Part shown: in pieces, positions 51,268 to 59,207 of the stretch
Numbering within the stretch: the stretch's first letter is position 1
How the letters are laid out: the number at the start of each line of letters is the position of its first letter
Assembly (NCBI RefSeq): GCF_011320225.1
Contig: NZ_JAAOEN010000001.1
Location: 248,001 to 312,000, forward strand
Direction of reading: 5' to 3'
DNA from: Phytoactinopolyspora limicola
GTDB lineage: Bacteria; Actinomycetota; Actinomycetes; Jiangellales; Jiangellaceae
DNA: 64,000 bases
Made by a program: the position numbers and the translations under genes
The notes under the pieces: model-generated
The model's database searches: none
What the model saw: the letters and a program-made list of their open reading frames with translations, nothing else
Told to the model about the DNA's origin: nothing

Positions 51268-51851
51268 GACGCACCGCCGGCTCTGACCTCGTCGACGCTC
51301 ATTCCGCCCACCCGGGCGTTGATCCGGCCCCGGTTGGACACGGCAGCGATGATGACTAGCTCGTCCGGCAGCGGAGCGTCGGGTATCCGCATTTCGAGTG
51401 CGTCGTAGTGGCTTCTTACCCAGATCTCGTCCTTGAACGCGAGCGGCACGTCGATGATGGCGCCGGGTGCGGAGACCTTTGTCGCCGAGGTGATCCACGC
51501 CTTCCCGCCACCGATCGCCTCGCGGAACGCGTTGCCGAACACCGACGTCAACGCGGCGTTGACGTGCTCCTGCTCGCCGGAGGTACCTACCAGACCGGCT
51601 TTGCCGTAGCTCTCGACCGGTGCGCCCAGCAGCTTGGCGGCCTCGGTACCGAGGAAGGTCCCGATCTCGCCTGAAGCGTCGACCAAGAGAGTAAGGTCGG
51701 CTACGTAGCCTTGTCCCGCGAACGGATTGGGGCATACCGCGCAGACCGCGACCTTCCGCAGCGGGCCGGCGTCGTCGGACTGCCCGGCTGCCAGCCGGAT
51801 CTCCTCTACCTGGGCGAACGTCTTGCGCACGGTGAGTGCGGTGCTGCTCAT
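51264..51851 (-). CDS. DUF1185 ("amino acid synthesis") family protein
   Basis: 195 residues. SYGKAGLVGTSGEQEHVNAA, GNAFREAIGGGKAWITSATK and GAIIDVPLAFKDEIWV, then LPDELVIIAAVSNRGRINAR are the conserved blocks of PF06684. No activity is established for the family, despite its name. It overlaps the enamidase-like gene and the enoyl-CoA hydratase gene by 4 bp on each side, so it is translated tightly with them. This placement argues for a catabolic role in the ring-opening pathway, not amino-acid synthesis. Confidence 0.85.
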   Translation of the reverse strand: MSSTALTVRKTFAQVEEIRLAAGQSDDAGPLRKVAVCAVCPNPFAGQGYVADLTLLVDASGEIGTFLGTEAAKLLGAPVESYGKAGLVGTSGEQEHVNAALTSVFGNAFREAIGGGKAWITSATKVSAPGAIIDVPLAFKDEIWVRSHYDALEMRIPDAPLPDELVIIAAVSNRGRINARVGGMSVDEVRAGGAS

Positions 51852-52606
51852 CGCGATCCTCCGCTGGACGGGTGGGGGGTGGCCTGGTCGACCATCTGGT
51901 TGACCAGTTCGGCGACGCCGAGCCGGACGGCGGTCCTCGGGGGCACCGTCGACGCGACGCCGATGAACGACTTGATGGTCCGCACGATCTCCGGTTGCAG
52001 CCGCGCGAGCTCCTCGGCTAGCGCGTCGACCGAGCCGTCGAGACCCTCGTCGTCGACGATCCGGGACACGAGGCCGAGCCGCTGCGCCTCTTCCGCGTCC
52101 ACTTCCCGGCCGGTCAGCAGCAGGTCGAGCAGCGCCGTCCGGTTCAGCCGGTGCACGAAGTACGACGCCACGACGGTGGGTGCGATGCCGTGCGGCACCT
52201 CCGGGAACGCCAGCCGCGCCGAGCGGGCGGCCACCACCACGTCACACCGTCCGGCCAGGCTGGCACCGGCGCCTAGTCCCCGGCCGTGGACCACCGAAAC
52301 GGTGAGCCCGGGAAAGTCTTCGACCAGCTCGTTGACACCTTGGACGCGGGCGAACTCGGCGTTGAGGATGGCGGGGGTGGGCGGGCCGTCGAGCCTCGGG
52401 CCTTGGCGGCCGAGGCAGAAGTCCGCTCCAGCGCCACGGAGGACCAACACGCGGGTATCGGCTTCGCGGGCAGCACGGATGCACCCGGCCAGCGCATCGA
52501 GCAACGTGGCGTCGAGTTTGTTGCCGGTGTCTGGGCGGTTCAGTGTGCACGTCGTAACTGTCCCCGTGCGCGTGACCAGCACGTCGTCGTCGCTCATGGC
52601 TTTCAT
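51848..52606 (-). CDS. Enoyl-CoA hydratase/isomerase family protein
   Basis: 252 residues from the ATG at 52604-52606, chosen because it overlaps the stop of the FAD-subunit gene (ATGA) and has GAGG 8 nt upstream. The crotonase fold is clear: VLVLRGAGADFCLGRQG (oxyanion loop 1), VHGRGLGAGASLAGRCDVV (loop 2) and LAFPEVPHGIAPTVVASY. The FPEVPHG block carries one of the two catalytic acidic positions; the second glutamate of true hydratases is less clear, so isomerase or C-C hydrolase activity is possible. It should act on a CoA ester made after ring opening. Confidence 0.87.
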   Translation of the reverse strand: MKAMSDDDVLVTRTGTVTTCTLNRPDTGNKLDATLLDALAGCIRAAREADTRVLVLRGAGADFCLGRQGPRLDGPPTPAILNAEFARVQGVNELVEDFPGLTVSVVHGRGLGAGASLAGRCDVVVAARSARLAFPEVPHGIAPTVVASYFVHRLNRTALLDLLLTGREVDAEEAQRLGLVSRIVDDEGLDGSVDALAEELARLQPEIVRTIKSFIGVASTVPPRTAVRLGVAELVNQMVDQATPHPSSGGSR

Positions 52607-53481
52607 TCCGTCCACCTCATTCCGGCCCGCGCCGCCGCACGGTGAAGGGCGCGGCGCGTAGCAATTTCGAGCAGGTGCGACCGGTATTCGGCCGGTGCGT
52701 GCAGGTCGTTCAGCGGTTCGACGCCGTGTGGTGCCAGCGCCGCGATCTCATCCAGCGACGACGGGTCCGCCGCCGCTCCGAGCAGCGCGTCCTCGACCGT
52801 GGTGAGCCGGCGCGGGGTAGCCGACACGCCCGTCATGGCCACCCGGGCGTGCTGGATGGTGCCGCCCTCGATGGCCAGCGCCGCTGCCACGCCGCACAGC
52901 GCGAGATGGCTGGCCGGTTGCTCGAACTTCTCGTAGGCCGCGCCCGTGCTGGGTGGCGGCAACGGTACGTCCACGGCGGTCAGCACGTCGTCGTCGGCCA
53001 GATCCGTCGAGAAGATGCCGGTGATGAAGTCACCCAGGGCGACGACACGTTCGCCGCCGCGCGAACGGATGCGCACCTCGGCGTCGAGTGCGAGCATGAG
53101 GGCGGGCAGATCGGCGGTCGGGTCGCCGTGGGCCAGGGCGCCCCCGACGGTGCCACGAGCACGGACCTGCTGGTCGGCGATCACCTCCAGCGTGTCCGCC
53201 AGGCCGGGCAGCAGGCTCAGCGTGCGCGGACTGCGCTGCAGCTCCCGGTAACTGGTGAGAGCCCCGATGCGGACGCCGGAATCGGTGCGCCACTGGCCGC
53301 GTAGTTCGGCGGCACCGGCCAGGTCGACCAGCATGGCCGGGGTGGCGAGGCGCAGCTTCATCATCGGCAGGAGACTCTGGCCGCCCGCGAGGAGTTTGGC
53401 GTCGCCTGGGTTCTGCTGGAGTGCGGTGAATACCCCGTCGAGGCTGGATGGGCGCTCATAGGCGAACTCTGCTGGGTACAT
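52603..53481 (-). CDS. Molybdenum hydroxylase FAD-binding subunit (CoxM/XdhB-type)
   Basis: 292 residues. FAD is bound at AGGQSLLPMMKLRLA and at RARGTVGGALAHGDPTADLP; DFITGIFSTDLADDDVLTAVDVP closes the CO-dehydrogenase flavoprotein-type C-terminal domain. It passes electrons between the 2Fe-2S subunit encoded 2 bp upstream and FAD or an acceptor. Its molybdenum subunit is not adjacent but is about 7.5 kb away at 61004-63370. Cytoplasmic. Confidence 0.88.
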   Translation of the reverse strand: MYPAEFAYERPSSLDGVFTALQQNPGDAKLLAGGQSLLPMMKLRLATPAMLVDLAGAAELRGQWRTDSGVRIGALTSYRELQRSPRTLSLLPGLADTLEVIADQQVRARGTVGGALAHGDPTADLPALMLALDAEVRIRSRGGERVVALGDFITGIFSTDLADDDVLTAVDVPLPPPSTGAAYEKFEQPASHLALCGVAAALAIEGGTIQHARVAMTGVSATPRRLTTVEDALLGAAADPSSLDEIAALAPHGVEPLNDLHAPAEYRSHLLEIATRRALHRAAARAGMRWTE

Positions 53482-53483
53482 CG

Positions 53484-53993
53484 TCAGTCCGCCTTCGCCA
53501 TCGTCGGGCCCGCCTCAGCTGCTTTGCGGGCGGCGGCGACGATGTTCTGGTAACCGGTGCAGCGGCAGAGGTTGCCGTCGATACCGTGGCGGATCTCGTC
53601 GTCCGTCGGCCGCGGATTGTCGCGGAGCAGCTGCCGGACCGCCAGCACCATCCCCGGGGTGCAGAAGCCGCACTGCAACCCGTGTTCGTCCCAGAAGGCC
53701 CGCTGGACCCGGTCGAGGCCGCCGTCGGTGCTGGCCGACGCGTCTTCGATGGTCCGGACGGTGCTGCCAGCGGCCTGAGCGGCCAGGACCGTGCACGATT
53801 TCACCGCCACCCCGTCCAGCTCCACCGTGCAGGCGCCGCACTGTGTGGTATCGCAGCCAACGTGTGTCCCGGTCAGGCCAAGGTTCTCGCGCAGGAAGTG
53901 GACCAGCAGGGTACGCGCCGGCACGGTACGCACCTCGCTCCGTCCGTTGACCTCGAGATCAACGACGACGTCCGTGTTCCTCGCGGGATCCAT
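53484..53993 (-). CDS. Molybdenum hydroxylase 2Fe-2S subunit (CoxS/XdhC-type)
   Basis: 169 residues. Plant-type [2Fe-2S] ligands are Cys47, Cys52, Cys55 and Cys67 (HVGCDTTQCGACTV). The second, all-helical [2Fe-2S] site has Cys108 and Cys111 (QCGFCTPGM) and Cys143 and Cys145 (NLCRCTGYQNIV). It wires the Mo site to FAD. With the FAD subunit downstream it needs the separate large subunit to be active. Confidence 0.9.
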   Translation of the reverse strand: MDPARNTDVVVDLEVNGRSEVRTVPARTLLVHFLRENLGLTGTHVGCDTTQCGACTVELDGVAVKSCTVLAAQAAGSTVRTIEDASASTDGGLDRVQRAFWDEHGLQCGFCTPGMVLAVRQLLRDNPRPTDDEIRHGIDGNLCRCTGYQNIVAAARKAAEAGPTMAKAD

Positions 53994-54104
53994 CGCGGCT
54001 CCGATGCTCGTCGTTCTTGGTGGTTCGGTTGGTCCGGGGAGTTCATTACCCGGTGGTTCGTCACGCTACGGAAGCGGCCAGGTCAGGCACGTCCCCCTGA
54101 CGGG

Positions 54105-54536
54105 TCAATTCCGGGTCTCCGGCAGGGCGTCCGGGCTGGGATCGATTCCCTCGGCCCCGACCACCTCTCGCCACACGTCGAAACCGTGCTGGAACGCCAC
54201 CACCCCGGCCTGGGGTAACGCGATCTCGATCGCCTCGAGGATTTCCTGCGGGGTAGCACCGTGTTTGAGGGCGACCCGGATGTGGCTGGCGATGTGGTGC
54301 CGCTCGGCTCGCACGACGGTCAGGCTGAGGACGAAGAGCAGTTCCTTGGTCCGCCGGTCCAGCGACCGTTCAGCGAGGTAGGCCGCGGAGACCAGGCCGT
54401 CGGCGGCCTTCAGCACCGGCAGGTCCTGCGCCGCCATCACCTTGTGGTAGTCAAGGACGTATCCGCGGCGGCGGATCATGTCGTCGACATACTCCTGCCG
54501 CGCGTCGGCGTCATCCGCCGGCACCCGTTCCGTCAT
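54105..54536 (-). CDS. Carboxymuconolactone decarboxylase (AhpD-fold) family protein
   Basis: 143 residues from the ATG at 54534-54536, with AAGGAGG 8 nt upstream; an upstream frame to 54626 is not convincing. The fold shows in LDRRTKELLFVLSLTVVRAE, HHIASHIRVALKHGATPQEI and EALEIALPQAG-like helices. The CxxC of AhpD peroxidases is absent, so a peroxidase role is unlikely; decarboxylase or lactonase-like chemistry is possible. It stands within the catabolic operon, before the TRAP genes. Confidence 0.8.
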   Translation of the reverse strand: MTERVPADDADARQEYVDDMIRRRGYVLDYHKVMAAQDLPVLKAADGLVSAAYLAERSLDRRTKELLFVLSLTVVRAERHHIASHIRVALKHGATPQEILEAIEIALPQAGVVAFQHGFDVWREVVGAEGIDPSPDALPETRN

Positions 54537-54671
54537 CCCATCAGCCTCCTTCTCGTCGTCCTTCTTGGTGATCGTCAGCATGTTGTAGTTGTTGCTCGGC
54601 AACGAAAACCCGCTGTTGATCACCAAATCGCAACCACAATGCGCTGACGATCACCGAGGGGTCGTGCCACA

Positions 54672-55955
54672 TCAGGTGATGACCAGACCGGGCACAGCGA
54701 TGAACAGGGCGATCGCCAGGGCATAGGGGATGAAGAAGACGACCGTGCCCTTGGACACCGACACCACGTCGAGGTCTTTGTCGAGCGCACTCACGATGTA
54801 GAGGTTCACTCCCACGGGTGGTGTCACGGCGCCGATAGTGGTAACCAGCGTGACGATGATGGTGAACCAGACCGGGTCGAACCCGAGCGATACCGCCAGC
54901 GGGAAGAAGATCGGAATGCTGATCACCAGGAACCCTAGGGCGTCCATGAACGCCCCACCCACCAGGTAGATCAACACCAGGATCAACAACACCACTGTCG
55001 ACGGCACCGCGAGCCCCCCGACCCAGTCGGCCAGCTCGAACGGCAACCGAGTCAGGCTCAGGAAGCGGCCGAACACGACGGCCCCCGTGACCAGCAACAC
55101 CACCATCGCCGAGATCCGCAGGCTGTCGACGACCGCGGACCACAACGCCTGCGGGGTGAGGCTACGACGCAACACCGCGATGACGATCGCCCCGAACGCC
55201 CCGACGGCGCCCGCCTCAGTGGGCGTGAACCAGCCGAGATACAACCCCCCAATGACGAGCGCGAACAGCGCCAACGCCTCAACCACCCCGGTGAGCGCCT
55301 TGAACCGCTCCCGCCAGCTCACCTTGGGACCCGGCGGCCCGAGTTCGGGACGACGCCAGCACACCACCAGCACTGTGGCGACGAGCAGCACACCCACCAG
55401 CAATCCAGGCACCAGGGCGGCGACGAACAGCCTGGCGATCGACTGCTCGGACTGGATCGCGATGATGATCAGCGCGGTGGATGGTGGGATGAGCACACCC
55501 AGCGTGCCGCCGATGGCTACACTGCCACCGCTGAGAGCCGGCTGATACCGGTACTTCTTCATCTCCGGCAGGGACACCGCACCCATCGTGGCCGTGGTCG
55601 CCGAATTGGACCCGGAGAAAGTCGAGAAACCAATGCTGGCCAGGATTGTCGTCGCCGCGACGCCACCCGGCAGGGAGCCGATCCATTTGTAGGCCGTGGC
55701 ATACAAACGTTCGCTGATCCCGGACCTGAAGGCGATCTGGCCCATGAGGACGAACAACGGGATTACCGACAGACCATAGGAGGCGAACTGCCGGTAGGTG
55801 TCGGCAGCCAACAGCTGGATGGCGGCTGGCGCGCCGATCATGTAGGCGGCACCAACGACGCCGGCCAACATCAAGGCGAAGGCCACCGGCATCCGCAGCA
55901 TCATGATGACGAGCATCAAGACGATGCCGATGACCGCGACGAGTGTGAAACTCAC
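54672..55955 (-). CDS. dctM: TRAP transporter large permease (DctM type)
   Basis: 427 residues, the usual DctM length, from a GTG at 55953-55955 with GAGGAG 6 nt upstream. About 12 membrane segments. RMPVAFALMLAGVVGAAYM, FSTFSGSNSATTATMGAVSL and GVLIPPSTALIIIAIQS match the family, and LGFLVISIPIFFPLAVSLGFDPVW is the conserved second half. It imports an organic acid with sodium and the DctP/DctQ partners. The gene follows DctQ by 25 bp. Confidence 0.9.
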   Translation of the reverse strand: MSFTLVAVIGIVLMLVIMMLRMPVAFALMLAGVVGAAYMIGAPAAIQLLAADTYRQFASYGLSVIPLFVLMGQIAFRSGISERLYATAYKWIGSLPGGVAATTILASIGFSTFSGSNSATTATMGAVSLPEMKKYRYQPALSGGSVAIGGTLGVLIPPSTALIIIAIQSEQSIARLFVAALVPGLLVGVLLVATVLVVCWRRPELGPPGPKVSWRERFKALTGVVEALALFALVIGGLYLGWFTPTEAGAVGAFGAIVIAVLRRSLTPQALWSAVVDSLRISAMVVLLVTGAVVFGRFLSLTRLPFELADWVGGLAVPSTVVLLILVLIYLVGGAFMDALGFLVISIPIFFPLAVSLGFDPVWFTIIVTLVTTIGAVTPPVGVNLYIVSALDKDLDVVSVSKGTVVFFIPYALAIALFIAVPGLVIT

Positions 55956-55980
55956 CAGGGACTCCTCGGGGACGGCGCGG

Positions 55981-56520
55981 TCACCAGATCGTCTCCGGCG
56001 AGTCCGACCGCAGGTTGCGGCGGATGACAAGTAGGTCGTTGACGAGGGCCAGCATGAGGCCCGCCACTCCGGCCGCCAGGACCAGCGCCACGGGCCAGAA
56101 CGGCAGCCGCAGCGAGTCAGTCACGGCACCCTGGTCACGGAGGTTCAACCCATACGAGGTGAGCTGTTGCGCCAGCAAGCCGAACAGCACCACAGCCACG
56201 AGGGTGATGACACCGCCCACGTAGAGCTGGATACGCACCGGAGCACGCCGCATCACCAGATCGACGGCGATATGCGATCTCGAACGCTGCGCTTCGGCCA
56301 AGGCAAGGCCGTTCACCAGAACGGCGAGGAGCCCGACTACCTCGAACGTGCCGTGGTAGGGAGTGGCGAACATCCGCAAGCCGATGTTGCCGACCGTGAT
56401 AGTCAGCATCACGAGCAGGACCACCCCGGCGACACTCGCCAGTGCCTTCGTCACCATGTCGATACCGCCCGTCAGGCGACCGCTGGTCACGCCGGGGTTG
56501 ACCACCTCCGCGCCGGTCAC
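55981..56520 (-). CDS. dctQ: TRAP transporter small permease (DctQ type)
   Basis: 179 residues from a GTG at 56518-56520 with AAAGGAGG just upstream; another GTG at 56550 is possible. Four membrane segments: ASVAGVVLLVMLTITVGNIG, GTFEVVGLLAVLVNGLALAE, IQLYVGGVITLVAVVLFGLL and PVALVLAAGVAGLMLALVND. This is the standard DctQ layout, which docks on DctM. Confidence 0.85.
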   Translation of the reverse strand: MTGAEVVNPGVTSGRLTGGIDMVTKALASVAGVVLLVMLTITVGNIGLRMFATPYHGTFEVVGLLAVLVNGLALAEAQRSRSHIAVDLVMRRAPVRIQLYVGGVITLVAVVLFGLLAQQLTSYGLNLRDQGAVTDSLRLPFWPVALVLAAGVAGLMLALVNDLLVIRRNLRSDSPETIW

Positions 56521-56554
56521 GGTCCCTCCTTTGCCGCGGGTGCCGGTCACGTTG

Positions 56555-57652
56555 TCAGCGGTCCTCGCCGAACTCGGCCGTGTACTGCTCCTGTAGCTCG
56601 GTCATCCGGTCGAAGACCTCTTGCGGGTCGAAGCCGTTGCCCTCGACGTCGTCGGCCCAGGTGGTGATGAGCTCGCTGAGGATCTCGTCCCAGGCGTCCT
56701 GCTCACCTTCGTCGAGCTCGACGATCTCCACGCCGTGTTCCTCTTCCGCCCACTCCAGGGCGCCGCCGACGTTCTCGTCGTCGTGATATCCGGAGGCGAA
56801 CTCCATCATCTCCTCGCGCAGACCCATGATCTCCGTCTGTACGTCTTCCGGCAGGGCGGCGAACTCGCCCTCATCCATCACGGCGACGAACGTGTTCGAG
56901 ACGCCGAAGGCGTAGTCGGTGACGTAACCGACCTGCTCGGCCAGGCCGAAGTCCTGCAGCACCTCGCGGGAGGATACGTAGCCGTTGATGACACCGGTCT
57001 GCAGCCCTTCGGCGACCTCCGGCATCGGCATACCCACGGGCGACGCGCCCAGTGCCCGCAAGGCCGGCACCCCAGCTCCAGAACCGCGCACTTCCAAGCC
57101 CGCAAGGTCGTCGCGGCTGGAAACCGGACGATCCGACTGCAGACGGGCCGGTTCGGTAGTGAAGGCGGTGATGATCTCGTACCCGGCGAATTCCTGGGGC
57201 TCGAACTCGTCGAGTAGGTCGAGCAGGGTGCGGCTGGCGACCTTGGCGTTGGCGAAGCCGACTGGCAATGACACAACCGAACTCAGCGGGAAGCGGCCGA
57301 CATCGTAGGCGGGTGAATCAAGCCCGACATCGGCGATACCGCCCCTGACGCCGTCGTAGATGTCGCCGGCACCCAGCAGCGTGCCGCCGGGGAAAAGCTC
57401 GACCGAGACGTGGCCGTTGGTGCGTTCATTGAGCCGCTCGGCCCACTCCTCCATCTGGACGGCGGGGAAGGAGGCAGCAGGTGCGAAGAACGCGTACCGA
57501 AGGGTGATCTCCGCGTCACCGTCGCCGACCTGTTCGGACCCACCGTCGTCGCCGTTAGTGCCGCTGATGGCTCCCTCTCCACATGCGGCCAGCAAAGCCA
57601 CCGCGGCCACGCCCGCTACTAGTCGACTGCCGACCGATGTCGAACATCTCAT
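56555..57652 (-). CDS. dctP: TRAP transporter substrate-binding lipoprotein (DctP type)
   Basis: 365 residues from the ATG at 57650-57652, with GGAGG 8 nt upstream. VAGVAAVALLAAC is a lipoprotein signal; the mature protein starts after an acidic linker at ITLRYAFFAPAASFPAVQME. The DctP fold shows in HVSVELFPGGTLLGAGDIYDG and LEVRGSGAGVPALRALGASP. The conserved arginine that binds the ligand carboxylate should be in the VRGSG block. It captures an organic acid for the TRAP permease. Because it is the first gene after the divergent LuxR region, its promoter lies at 57653-58051. The substrate is probably the compound degraded by this cluster. Confidence 0.88.
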   Translation of the reverse strand: MRCSTSVGSRLVAGVAAVALLAACGEGAISGTNGDDGGSEQVGDGDAEITLRYAFFAPAASFPAVQMEEWAERLNERTNGHVSVELFPGGTLLGAGDIYDGVRGGIADVGLDSPAYDVGRFPLSSVVSLPVGFANAKVASRTLLDLLDEFEPQEFAGYEIITAFTTEPARLQSDRPVSSRDDLAGLEVRGSGAGVPALRALGASPVGMPMPEVAEGLQTGVINGYVSSREVLQDFGLAEQVGYVTDYAFGVSNTFVAVMDEGEFAALPEDVQTEIMGLREEMMEFASGYHDDENVGGALEWAEEEHGVEIVELDEGEQDAWDEILSELITTWADDVEGNGFDPQEVFDRMTELQEQYTAEFGEDR

Positions 57653-58051
57653 GACTCTGACCTCCATGGCTCTTCGGTTCAGATGATGAGGAGGCTTCGA
57701 CGCCTCCTACATTGGCTCACGTTGTTCGGGGAGCTCGTCGTGCAAACCGCTGCCAGATCCGAGAGACGCTACCGGCTGGGTGGGATGAGAGGTTCACCCA
57801 ATCGGGTACATCCAGGAAGCCCATCTCTTGGCCGCCGGGTGGCACGACGCGGCCGCTGACGTCTCGCTGACGTTCAGCCCGATCCCGGCGCAGAGGCATT
57901 GACCAGGCCTGGCAGGGCTGTGCATGCTGCCTGGAACCTCTGCACCCGATGCCAGACCGGGCCAAAGGGGCGAGTCTTTCCTGCTCACCCAGGGGGCTCC
58001 GTCATTCCTTCGCCCGCACAGCACCACTGATCGAAGCCAGGGTGGTCGTGG
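57653..58051. promoter_or_regulatory. Divergent control region of the TRAP operon and the LuxR-type regulator
   Basis: 399 bp without a convincing gene. AGGAGGC and GCCTCCT form a small hairpin at 57689-57708 in the dctP leader. GCTGACGT occurs twice at 57855-57862 and 57866-57873, 11 bp apart, and GCTGACGTTCAGC (57866-57878) is itself a palindrome. These are the best operator candidates for the regulator encoded at 58052. Confidence 0.5.
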
Positions 58052-59155
58052 ATGAAGTCTCGGGCAACACAAGAGCAAGACGCACGGAATCGGTTCGCCG
58101 GCGCACTCCAATCGGCGCTGACTCTCGGCGAAGTCGAGAACGCGTTCTTCGACGTCGTGCAGGATGTGATCCCGGCCGGCGGATTCGGCCTGTACCGGCT
58201 GGACACCGAGTCGGGGAACGTCGTCAGCGTGCGCGCCGAAGTGGGCTCGGACTTTCTCGACGACTACGAGGAGTACGGGCGAGATGACGACCCGGTTCTC
58301 GACTTCGTGCTGGAACAGCGCCGCCCGATCGATTCGTCGCGCGCGGTGCCGGCCGATCGGTGGACATCATGCGGGGCGCGGTCCGCGCTCGGCGTCGGCG
58401 GCTACGCCCATTCACTCGAGGCTCCCGTCGTGGTGTCCGGCACGTTCTTCGGCACCATCAACTTCGCCCGCACCGAGGAACAACCCAGTTTCGACGACGA
58501 CGATCTCATCGCCGCGCGTTTCGCCAGCGAACAGCTCAGCCTCGCCACCGAGCGTGCCCTGCGGTTCGAAAGCACTGGTCATCGCGCCAGCATGCTTGAA
58601 CACGTGCTAGACCGGATGCCGCAGGCCGTCGTCGTCACCGACCTCAGCGCACAGGTGCTGTACCGCAACCGCATCGCCCGCGACGAGCCCTGGCTGACGG
58701 TGTCGCCGGACGCGTTGGGGCGGCTCGGTCCGGTGGACGAGAGCATCGCCGAGGCGATGGAGGAATTCCGTCGGGACGGGAAACGCGTGCACACCCGCAG
58801 CCTGCGCGACCAGCGATCCGGCCGTCAGGTGATCGTCAAGTCCTACCGGTTGGCTGACAACGACGACGCCGCGGTGACCCTGATTTTCAACTGTGGCCAG
58901 GAGAAGGTCGAGCGGCTGCCGCTGTGGGACGTGTTGTCGCGGCGTGAGCAGGAGATCGCCGAACTGGTGAGCCAAGGGTTGACCACCAAGCAGATCGCCG
59001 AACGGGCCTTCGTCACCGAGAATACGGTCAAGCAGCACCTCAAGCGGGTGTTCGCCAAGACCGATGTCCGCAACCGCGCCGAGCTGATCCAGCTCATCTG
59101 GTCGTCCGGCAACCGAGGCGCCGACGGCAGCCGGGCAGGCACCGCCGCAGGTTGA
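58052..59155 (+). CDS. GAF/PAS-sensor LuxR-type transcriptional regulator
   Basis: 367 residues. The N-terminal 165 residues look like a GAF domain (TLGEVENAFFDVVQDVIPAG, VSGTFFGTINFARTEEQPSF), the next 100 like a PAS domain (EHVLDRMPQAVVVTDLSAQV), and the C-terminal HTH is LSRREQEIAELVSQGLTTKQ then AERAFVTENTVKQHLKRVFA. No phosphoacceptor domain is seen, so it probably senses a small molecule. It is the only plus-strand gene inside the catabolic cluster and separates the TRAP sub-operon from the SDR-MoL-ThDP sub-operon, both of which it probably controls. Confidence 0.85.
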   Translation: MKSRATQEQDARNRFAGALQSALTLGEVENAFFDVVQDVIPAGGFGLYRLDTESGNVVSVRAEVGSDFLDDYEEYGRDDDPVLDFVLEQRRPIDSSRAVPADRWTSCGARSALGVGGYAHSLEAPVVVSGTFFGTINFARTEEQPSFDDDDLIAARFASEQLSLATERALRFESTGHRASMLEHVLDRMPQAVVVTDLSAQVLYRNRIARDEPWLTVSPDALGRLGPVDESIAEAMEEFRRDGKRVHTRSLRDQRSGRQVIVKSYRLADNDDAAVTLIFNCGQEKVERLPLWDVLSRREQEIAELVSQGLTTKQIAERAFVTENTVKQHLKRVFAKTDVRNRAELIQLIWSSGNRGADGSRAGTAAG

Positions 59156-59207
59156 ACCCACGGATCGACCGCTTCACCTCCACTCCCCATCCCCGGATGG
59201 AGGGTGG

